A stretch of 64,000 nucleotides of DNA, from assembly GCF_007827455.1 (NCBI RefSeq), contig NZ_VISM01000001.1, positions 907,501-971,500 on the forward strand, read 5' to 3'. Numbering within the stretch: position 1 is the stretch's first letter; each line of letters opens with the position of its first letter. The notes beneath the pieces are model-generated. The model saw only the letters and a list, made by a program, of their open reading frames with translations, was not told the DNA's origin and made no database searches. The DNA comes from Lutibacter sp. Hel_I_33_5. GTDB taxonomy: Bacteria; Bacteroidota; Bacteroidia; Flavobacteriales; Flavobacteriaceae. Of the stretch, positions 57,032 to 64,000 are shown one piece after another. A program made the translations under genes and the position numbers.

Positions 57032-59492
57032 TTTGTTGTAATTTATTTTCTAGTGCTTCTATCTTATTCAATAATGCTTTATTTGTTTCAATCAATAACG
57101 AACTTATTCTACCATAATCTACTGACTTAGTTTTCATAGCATCATCTGCGGTTACTACGAATTCTGGTGTCACTTTTTCTATTTCGTCAGCTATAGAGCC
57201 TATATCAGATTTACCACTACTTATCCAATCAAACCTAACTCCTCTAAGCTCTTTAAGTATATCTAAAGGATTTTGTATTAATCTTATATTCTTCTTTAGT
57301 CTCCTATCTGAATTAGATGTTATGTTACCTGTTGCAGTTATTGTTCCTGTTGTAATTATATTCCCAGTTCTAACTTCTGCAAATGTGGCTCCTATGCCAT
57401 AAAAAGAATGTCTACTATCTTCTGAGTGATAATCCATTCCTAAACCATCATTGTATCTTATTTTTGAATTAGTAGATTGGTTGTAATCAAATACCATATA
57501 ATTATTAGCATCTAATCTAAATTGATTAGCCTCTAAAGCACCTGCTATTGCTTGATTAGCTGTACCTGTTTTAGTTATATAATTAGATAGTGTAGAAGTA
57601 AGAGCTGTATTAAGTACATAACTAGATAATGTGGTAACAGGAACATAGCTAGATAATGTAGAAGGAGTTACGTAATTAGTTCCAGCTACAAAATTACCCG
57701 CATGATAAACAGTATTATTATTTATTCTAACTCCATTAACTAAATCATATATATTATTTATATTCAAATATGTATTATTAGTATCTCCAAACCCTATCCA
57801 TCCTCTTACAGTACTTGTATCATCTCTAAAAGCTAAATAACCTGTTTGAGAATTACCTGTACTGTTAGAATCTTGTATAGATAATATAGGTGTATCAGTT
57901 AATATTGTTTGATTTACTGAAAAATTGTTATCAATATTTTTTCTAGCGACATCACTGCTAACTGACATTACCTCTCCTGACATACTCAATCCATCACCAA
58001 CCTTAACTCCTCCTAAAACAGAAGAAGATGCAGTTTGTAATATATAACTTTGTGCAGGGATTTTTTCCCATACGCTACCAGTATAACTAACATCATCACC
58101 AACTGCGAATGTTATATTACCTGCTCCGAAATCTCTAGTTCCTGCTACGACTACCCTATAGAAATCACCTCCTGTTCCTGTTCCATTTGATAAACTTGGC
58201 GAATTAGTAGAAGCATTATACGTTCCTTTATAAACTTGACTTGCGGAAATTGGTTGCCATGTACCGTTGCCTGCCGCATCACTTCGTAAAAAATATCCAT
58301 TGGTTGCTCCTGCTGTTAATTTAATTGAAGGAGTTGTTATTGTTCCACTTATTACATTCAAGTTTTGTCCAATACTTACATTATTTGATACTGCTAAATC
58401 TTCATTAATTGTTACATCATATTGTAACCTTGTTGTACCCCAAACAGTTAATGCATAACCAGAATCTACAGTTGTACCTATTAATACAGTATCATCAAGA
58501 ATTGAAGTGCCATTTACCCTAAAATTATATTTTGCATTTAAGAGTCCATTAGATTCAATAGTAGCTCTTACAGTTCCTGTTCTAGTATTAGTTAAAGGTG
58601 TTGTGTAGAAATTAATTTTATTAGCGCTATTTTGTTCTGCTAAACCTCCTCCAATGTTAATGTTATTATAACTTATTGAGGATAAACCATTTATAAATGA
58701 ATACCCCTCTGATTCATTCGTGTGAGCATATTGCGTTCCAGTAATACCATGCCACTTGGTAGTATTATTTGACCGTAACCCTAAACTTAAATTTCCTTTT
58801 GACCTGTTACCATTTGTAGTTGACTCCATAACACCTCCAAAAGTTTGATTTACTAAGAAGTTATTATTAACATTAGTATAAGCTAAATTACTAGGTAAAC
58901 TCGTTAAATAATTTCTTGAATTAACCCAACTTTGAGTAGCATAACCACTCAAACTTTGATGCGAGGTTAAATAACCTTTCGCTGTTATCCAAGATTCTAA
59001 ACCTAAGTTTGTGATACCGTTGGTTTTTTGTGTGCTTGTTAGATTTTGGTTGTTTACATCTATTCTTAGGCGGTTTCCTAAAGAAGTTGCCGTAGTGGTT
59101 GCAAAATTTGGATCATCACCTAAAGCATCAGACAGTTCTCCCAAAGCGTTTAAAGCTTCTGGCGCAGTACCAACTAAACTAGCTACAGCCGCAGCCAATT
59201 CAGAATTATCTACAAACGTAGTATTTAATTTATCTATAGACCAGGTTTTGATAGTTGATGTTGTTAAGGTGTCATCTATAGAACTTGCTTTATAATACGT
59301 TTCCGCGATGGCAGCTAATAAAGAACTCTTATTATTTGTTGGTAAACCATCCAAACCAATTAACTCTGAAATGTTACCATCCCAGATTGTTTTCCCAAAA
59401 ATCTTATCTACTAACTCTTTAAAGTTTTCGTTAATTTTTCCACCACCTACTGGCCCACTATCACCAGTACCTACAATATTAATTTTTTCCAT
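57018..59492 (-). CDS. Phage tail fibre with C-terminal S74 intramolecular chaperone
   Basis: The 824-residue protein has an N-terminal virion-attachment region (KINIVGTGDSGPVGGGKINE), a long beta-helical middle rich in Asn, Thr and Ser with repeated LSSYV units near residues 620-650, and a C-terminal Peptidase_S74 domain: SDRRLKKNIRLIQNPLDILK, IGSIADEIEKVTPEFV and a final coiled coil. S74 domains trimerise fibres and cut themselves off. This is a candidate receptor-binding protein. Confidence 0.88.
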   Translation of the reverse strand: MEKINIVGTGDSGPVGGGKINENFKELVDKIFGKTIWDGNISELIGLDGLPTNNKSSLLAAIAETYYKASSIDDTLTTSTIKTWSIDKLNTTFVDNSELAAAVASLVGTAPEALNALGELSDALGDDPNFATTTATSLGNRLRIDVNNQNLTSTQKTNGITNLGLESWITAKGYLTSHQSLSGYATQSWVNSRNYLTSLPSNLAYTNVNNNFLVNQTFGGVMESTTNGNRSKGNLSLGLRSNNTTKWHGITGTQYAHTNESEGYSFINGLSSISYNNINIGGGLAEQNSANKINFYTTPLTNTRTGTVRATIESNGLLNAKYNFRVNGTSILDDTVLIGTTVDSGYALTVWGTTRLQYDVTINEDLAVSNNVSIGQNLNVISGTITTPSIKLTAGATNGYFLRSDAAGNGTWQPISASQVYKGTYNASTNSPSLSNGTGTGGDFYRVVVAGTRDFGAGNITFAVGDDVSYTGSVWEKIPAQSYILQTASSSVLGGVKVGDGLSMSGEVMSVSSDVARKNIDNNFSVNQTILTDTPILSIQDSNSTGNSQTGYLAFRDDTSTVRGWIGFGDTNNTYLNINNIYDLVNGVRINNNTVYHAGNFVAGTNYVTPSTLSSYVPVTTLSSYVLNTALTSTLSNYITKTGTANQAIAGALEANQFRLDANNYMVFDYNQSTNSKIRYNDGLGMDYHSEDSRHSFYGIGATFAEVRTGNIITTGTITATGNITSNSDRRLKKNIRLIQNPLDILKELRGVRFDWISSGKSDIGSIADEIEKVTPEFVVTADDAMKTKSVDYGRISSLLIETNKALLNKIEALENKLQQNGIT

Positions 59493-59494
59493 AC

Positions 59495-59638
59495 CTAACT
59501 AATTTTAAAAACATCATCATCACTAAATAAATCATCTGACTTACCAAAACTCCAAGGTGTATTTACACCACCAATAGAATCTTCTATTTTATACTGTTTA
59601 ACTTTAAAAGTTAATTGATGTACTGTATTATTTATCAT
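59495..59638 (-). CDS. 47-residue phage protein between tail-tip and fibre genes
   Basis: A short frame from ATG 59638 (MINNTVHQLTFKVKQYKIED) to TAG 59495 overlaps the preceding stop as ATGA and ends two bases before the fibre ATG. The C-terminus is acidic (KSDDLFSDDDVFKIS). The exact overlap and lack of free space argue that it is translated. Function unknown, possibly a tail adaptor. Confidence 0.7.
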   Translation of the reverse strand: MINNTVHQLTFKVKQYKIEDSIGGVNTPWSFGKSDDLFSDDDVFKIS

Positions 59639-62592
59639 ACTATTAATGTCATAAATCCAATTTTATTGGACACGTAACCATCCGCTTCTAAATGAAGATT
59701 AAAAAAACCATTCCCATAATTAGGAGTTTCTATTTCAGAAGCCACATTACTAATTACCGTAATCCTAGGAGCACCAATAACTTCACCAAAAACACTTACT
59801 TGCTGTAAATACTCCTTAACTAATATGGGTGTAAACCCAGTATAATCAATTCCATATTTTATGACCGTATTTTTAGAATTACCTATATCAATTTTATTAA
59901 TTGTCACTCCTTGTGATGGTGTAGAAACATTTGTAGCTATCTCCACATACACAACATTACTAAACACCCCACCTTGGTTTGTAACCAATTCATAATAACC
60001 AGCTTGCGCACCAATAACAAAAGGAAAAGAAACCAACACATTACTGTAAGCAGCTGTTACATTTACCGTTTTTTCAAAACCAGTGTAAACACCACCATTT
60101 GCAATTGTGTTTGTCATTTGCTTAGCAGTAAGCGTTGCATTTACAGGATCAATACCACCAAAAACATGAAACACATTTATACCCCAGATAGGGAAAAAAG
60201 CAGATGGCTCTTCAACAAAAGCCGTTATAGAAATAATTGGCGTAACTTTTATAGCTTCCAATACAATTTCTTCAAATGTTGCTATACTTGGAAAATAAAT
60301 ATCATCATAATTAGACTCTATTAAACCCACTTCTGTAACACCTTCTGTTAAATTTAATTCTAACGTTACAGGATTATATCTTCGAACTCCTTTATAACTA
60401 AACTCTATTAAATCAAAAGGACTAACCAAACCAATATAAGATCCGCTTATACTTAAATTATATTCTTTTAAACATCCATGATATATTTGATTTAAGCATT
60501 CTAAATACGATTGTGATTCTGTATAATTAAATCGTTTCCATTTATCTAACCAAAAACCGACATAATCTACCGTATTAGAAGCATCCGTATTTATTTTACA
60601 AAACAATTCATCTACAGCATCTACATATACTGCGCCAGAAGAAATATTTACATAGTTTTTTTGCTCGATAATCTTACCACCTAAAGACTCATCAATTTTT
60701 ACCACATAATCATCTAAAGCAACTTTTACCGCTGCTACATTTGGTTTTTTAACATATAATTGATACCCAGATTGTAACCTAACATAATCTTCATTTGATA
60801 AACCAACTATAATATGATGATACCACAATACGCCAGATTGATTAACAGGTGTTGTGTTATAAAATGTTTTCTGTAAAGAAAAACTTTGCGGCAATAACGT
60901 GTTAGCAGTTAATTTATCTTGAACAGACTTTGCAAAACTAAATCTACGTTTAGACAAAGGCATTAAACTATCTGAATGAAACACATCCACACTATGCGAA
61001 GTAGTATAATTTAAGTTTCTAGTATTGGTCATCTTTATCTCCTTACCTGTTTTTAACTCCAACACTAAAGACTTATATATTTGAACTCCTAAAAACTTAG
61101 CATGTGTTACCGATGGATAAATTCTTAAATTATAATACCCAGCATCTGTAATTTTAAAATCCTTAATATCTAGCGCAACCAACAATTTACCAGCATCTTC
61201 TTTATACTCAAAATCATATAAAGACTCTGGTTGCTGAGTAGTTATAAAGTTTGAAACCACTATTTTAGCCGCAGAATCTAACTGAGTTGGCGCAGATTTT
61301 TTGGTAATTGAAAAAAAGAAATGACTATCTAAATCCTTATCCTTAACCAAGGTTTTTAATTCATCTACCGTTGTAGTTTTTGCTAAATAAGAATGAAAAG
61401 ATATTTTTAAAGACAATAGATTTTCATCACCTTTAGATTTTTCTATATAAAACGGTGTTTCTAAATTAACATAATTAGTTGCTAAATCTGCTACCGTAAG
61501 AGTTTCACCATACGTATCAAAATAAACATAAGGCCCTTGATCTACTTTTATCATAAAAGTTTCTGCAGTTACTGGCCATGATTTATATTGTAATAAATTA
61601 TTTACTGTCTGATAATTACTAAAAGCATACTGCCAAACCTTAAAAGTAAAATTCTTACTTCCTTTTTTTTGCCAATACAAAACAGTTTCATCAGCCACAT
61701 CTGTAACTAAGTTTTTTGGTAAATGCGTTATAATATCAGCAGGCACTAAAGACGTATCATTATTATGATTCCATGTAGTTGTAACCGATTGCAAAGGCGG
61801 CACAATAGAAATAGTTGGCGTAGCAAAAAACTTGTTATTTAAAATTGAACGCTCTAAGGTTACATCTTCTACATACTTTAAAACCATTTGCGCATCTGGC
61901 GCATATTTCTTAAATAAAATAGTAGTATGATTTATTCTATTAATACCAATAATCATCCATTGGTTATTGTATTGAAACAATTTACAACCAATAGAAGTTA
62001 GTAAATCCACCAAGACATCATACACACTTTTTTTATCTTCACCTTCTAAATAAGAAGCTGTATTTACTTCTAACTCCTGGTAAGAAATATCGAAGCCAGT
62101 ATTTTGTATTGCAGGCGCAAACAAGACATTTAATTTTAATCCTGTAAAAGTTAAACACCTATTTATTACTTCTAAAATCGACTTATGATCTCGATAAAAG
62201 TCGTTTGGTAATACTTGATTTTTTAATCGACCAATACCATCTGTAGCCACAAACTCTACAAAGAAATTTTTGTTTATAAAAGGCTCGCTAAATTGTTCTG
62301 GTAATAAAAAACCAGTCCACAATACCTTTACATTTTGTGCATCTGTAATATCTTCTAAGTATATTTTAAAGCGAGTTTCTAAACCTGTAAACAAATGAAA
62401 AAACACCCCTTCATCTGCAGAAGTAACCAACATATTAAATACTAATTCGCTAGTATTTAGATTCGCAAATTTATCATCTTGACCATTCCAAAGTAAACGC
62501 GGAGACTCTACAGATGTATTTTCAAAAATCAACTGTCTACTATTTTCTATAGTATCTACAATTCTAATATTTAGTTTTTCCGCTTGATGCAT
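59635..62592 (-). CDS. Phage tail-tip / baseplate-hub-like protein
   Basis: The 985-residue protein opens with a region (SVESPRLLWNGQDDKFANLN, GLETRFKIYLEDI, GRLKNQVLPNDFYR) found in tail proteins encoded just after the tape measure in Bacteroidota phages, and continues with several beta-sandwich domains. No enzymatic motif is evident. Order (tape measure, this gene, fibre) is that of siphovirus tail tips. It touches the tape-measure gene by TAATG. Confidence 0.75.
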   Translation of the reverse strand: MHQAEKLNIRIVDTIENSRQLIFENTSVESPRLLWNGQDDKFANLNTSELVFNMLVTSADEGVFFHLFTGLETRFKIYLEDITDAQNVKVLWTGFLLPEQFSEPFINKNFFVEFVATDGIGRLKNQVLPNDFYRDHKSILEVINRCLTFTGLKLNVLFAPAIQNTGFDISYQELEVNTASYLEGEDKKSVYDVLVDLLTSIGCKLFQYNNQWMIIGINRINHTTILFKKYAPDAQMVLKYVEDVTLERSILNNKFFATPTISIVPPLQSVTTTWNHNNDTSLVPADIITHLPKNLVTDVADETVLYWQKKGSKNFTFKVWQYAFSNYQTVNNLLQYKSWPVTAETFMIKVDQGPYVYFDTYGETLTVADLATNYVNLETPFYIEKSKGDENLLSLKISFHSYLAKTTTVDELKTLVKDKDLDSHFFFSITKKSAPTQLDSAAKIVVSNFITTQQPESLYDFEYKEDAGKLLVALDIKDFKITDAGYYNLRIYPSVTHAKFLGVQIYKSLVLELKTGKEIKMTNTRNLNYTTSHSVDVFHSDSLMPLSKRRFSFAKSVQDKLTANTLLPQSFSLQKTFYNTTPVNQSGVLWYHHIIVGLSNEDYVRLQSGYQLYVKKPNVAAVKVALDDYVVKIDESLGGKIIEQKNYVNISSGAVYVDAVDELFCKINTDASNTVDYVGFWLDKWKRFNYTESQSYLECLNQIYHGCLKEYNLSISGSYIGLVSPFDLIEFSYKGVRRYNPVTLELNLTEGVTEVGLIESNYDDIYFPSIATFEEIVLEAIKVTPIISITAFVEEPSAFFPIWGINVFHVFGGIDPVNATLTAKQMTNTIANGGVYTGFEKTVNVTAAYSNVLVSFPFVIGAQAGYYELVTNQGGVFSNVVYVEIATNVSTPSQGVTINKIDIGNSKNTVIKYGIDYTGFTPILVKEYLQQVSVFGEVIGAPRITVISNVASEIETPNYGNGFFNLHLEADGYVSNKIGFMTLIV

Positions 62593-64000
62593 TATCTTTT
62601 TCTAGCGTTTCTTTTTTCTACCCTATCCAACATGATTTTAAACTTATCTCCACTAAAATCTATTGAAGGCATTAAATTAACTTCTACAGCACCACCACCA
62701 GCAGCACCAAACATACCATGTAAGTTTTTTTGTTGGCGTTGGTTTAAAATCATTTCACCGCTATTAACTCTAGCAAATAACTTATCTCCTACCACCGAGT
62801 TACCACCAACAACACCACCATTTGCAAAAGCACCTGCGTAATTATTATTACCAGAAGTAATACTAGCCGCACTACTTATTAATGTACCTATAGCTACTAA
62901 TGCAATACCAGCAGCAATTGCAGTAAAAGGATTGGTAAAAGCAGCTTTAATAGCCAACATACCCACTCCAATTTCTATAGCCGCCTTACCCAATTGAACC
63001 GCTAAATCACCAATAGTTTTCATTAACCCACCAGCAATATCACCCATAGACAATGACCCATTTGCTAAGCCAGCAATCATTTCACCAAAACTAGACAATA
63101 CATTTACCGCCGTTGCAGAAACAACGTTCGACGTCTGTTCAGAAAAATCTATAAAACGGTTATTTATATTTGTAAGCGATGTATCAATGTTTTTTTCTTC
63201 TTCACTTAAACCATCCGCAATTCCTAAACCTGTTGCTTGCGGCCCTTTAGTTTTTAAACCATGATTTAATCCAACCGCAGTTGGTCTTTTTGCTTTACCA
63301 GAACTAACCGCTACACCAGTAGAAACAACTTTATTTTTAACCTTGTTGGCGGTAATTATTTTTAGTAATAAATCTTCTTCGCGCTGTAATTGCTGCAATT
63401 GCGCAGCATGAATACCATTTGAAACCTTACCGTATCCAACCTTCTCTAAAGTACGAACCCTTAAACGATCTTCTATAGTAACAGCATCAGCTTTTAACTG
63501 CTTTAATTTTTTAGCATCTTTAACTAATTTCTTTGCCTCAGAAATTTCTATATCTATTTTTTTAGATTGTATTTGTTGCAACTTAGATTGCGCGGCCTTT
63601 ACTTTTGCAGTTTCTAAAAGTTGTTTATTATATTTTTCGACTGCAACTCTAGCTAAATCCGTATTAATTGTTTCTAACGTTAAATGACCTAAGTATTTAG
63701 GTGAAATTTTATTTATTTCTTTTAACGCTTTTAATCGTTGAGCCTTAGAAACTCCCTCATGTTTAGCAATAGCCAACAGTTCCGTTAACTTCGCTTTTTC
63801 GTTTACAATAGACTTAGCAGCTGTATCATTTATTTGAACTAGTAAACTTTGTGTTTTAACTGTTTTTTCCGTTTCCTCTCTAAAAAAAACAAAATAACTA
63901 GCCGCCGCTGCAATTGCAACAGCTAACGCTCCAAATGGATTCGCAGCTATAATTGCCGTTAACTTTATAAAACCTGTTTGTAACAATAATACAGAAGCCC
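62592..64000 (-). CDS. Phage tail tape-measure protein, C-terminal part
   Basis: The frame remains open to the window edge, so the N-terminal part is missing. The visible 469 or so residues contain hydrophobic stretches (NPFGALAVAIAAAASYFVFF; GIGVGMLAIKAAFTNPFTAI-like), a long Lys/Gln-rich coiled coil (AQSKLQQIQSKKIDIEISEA) and a C-terminal AFANGGVVGGNSVVGDKLFAR, typical of tape measures. These set tail length and form a pore. A TTG at 63984-63986 is not the start. Confidence 0.85.
   Translation of the reverse strand, partial: ASVLLLQTGFIKLTAIIAANPFGALAVAIAAAASYFVFFREETEKTVKTQSLLVQINDTAAKSIVNEKAKLTELLAIAKHEGVSKAQRLKALKEINKISPKYLGHLTLETINTDLARVAVEKYNKQLLETAKVKAAQSKLQQIQSKKIDIEISEAKKLVKDAKKLKQLKADAVTIEDRLRVRTLEKVGYGKVSNGIHAAQLQQLQREEDLLLKIITANKVKNKVVSTGVAVSSGKAKRPTAVGLNHGLKTKGPQATGLGIADGLSEEEKNIDTSLTNINNRFIDFSEQTSNVVSATAVNVLSSFGEMIAGLANGSLSMGDIAGGLMKTIGDLAVQLGKAAIEIGVGMLAIKAAFTNPFTAIAAGIALVAIGTLISSAASITSGNNNYAGAFANGGVVGGNSVVGDKLFARVNSGEMILNQRQQKNLHGMFGAAGGGAVEVNLMPSIDFSGDKFKIMLDRVEKRNARKR

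Noticed and set aside
53511..64000. Contractile tailocin instead of a prophage
   Set aside because: Integration at a tRNA and siphovirus-like order (tape measure, tail tip, S74 fibre) favour a prophage. No sheath or baseplate genes are visible, but the capsid region is outside the window, so this is not fully excluded.

Overview
The window is AT-rich, gene-dense bacterial DNA and reads as a member of the Flavobacteriaceae (Bacteroidota), near Polaribacter or Tenacibaculum; the genus is a guess. The family call rests on the gliding genes gldF-gldG, the families DUF5723, DUF4294, DUF6503, DUF4212 and DUF2911, FabV as enoyl reductase, near absence of Shine-Dalgarno sequences, and TAnnTTTG-like -7 promoter elements (for example at 23658, 39143 and 44518).

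Layout. 1-9.6 kb: an outer-membrane barrel protein, DUF4294, an M42 aminopeptidase, a Nudix hydrolase, a DUF6503 lipoprotein, an acetate-type Na+ symporter with its DUF4212 partner, and TauE/SafE and TerC membrane proteins. 9.6-14.7 kb, minus strand: fabV, purC, phoH and small membrane proteins. 14.8-18.9 kb, plus strand: SAM hydrolase, ABM monooxygenase, GNAT, gldF, gldG. 19-24.9 kb: SDR enzyme, aquaporin, DUF2911, AraC regulator with quinone-reductase-like and NTF2-like genes, DEAD-box helicase. 24.9-30.7 kb, minus strand: a probable scavenging operon (Gfo/Idh dehydrogenase, Na+ symporter, a 35-residue membrane protein, an NTF2-like protein, a secreted 839-residue PIG-L deacetylase). 31-37.6 kb: dnaN, nitroreductase, AcpH-like, gamma-glutamyltransferase, VOC, RluA, and a secreted YbjN/CesT-like protein. 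37.6-44.5 kb: a MocR regulator divergent from an eight-gene operon (DinB, DUF1272, two GNATs, a PNPOx-like flavoprotein, an ATP-grasp ligase, an anchored protein, a THUMP-like methyltransferase). 44.5-49.2 kb: fdhD, an FdhF/YdeP molybdoenzyme and a barrel-like protein with an in-frame 15-bp repeat. 49.4-53.3 kb, minus strand: receiver, PAS/GAF histidine kinase, Hpt and LytTR regulator as four separate proteins, which together could form a His-Asp-His-Asp relay.

53.5 kb to the right edge is the distal end of a prophage or phage-derived element. Its border is a 43-bp 3' fragment of a tRNA-Arg(TCT) gene (53469-53511), still followed on the chromosomal side by that tRNA's terminator. The intact tRNA and the integrase should lie beyond the right edge. 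Inward come an interrupted ORF, a lysis module (spanin-like protein, DUF457-like membrane protein, M23 peptidase, several small membrane proteins), a fibre with an S74 chaperone domain, a large tail-tip protein and the end of the tape-measure protein. Overlapping ATGA or TAATG junctions indicate one long late transcript.

Intergenic DNA carries several repeat classes: 7-bp tandem repeats next to gene ends and start codons, a 26-bp repeat present as two identical inverted copies, GTCATTCC-type inverted repeats and one composite repeat upstream of dnaN. I found no CRISPR array, rRNA, intact tRNA, transposase or recognisable defence system. The most useful leads are the MocR operon with its promoter-centred 9-bp inverted repeat, the four-protein phosphorelay, the tRNA-Arg attachment border, and small genes under 60 codons (27575, 55902, 56502, 59495).
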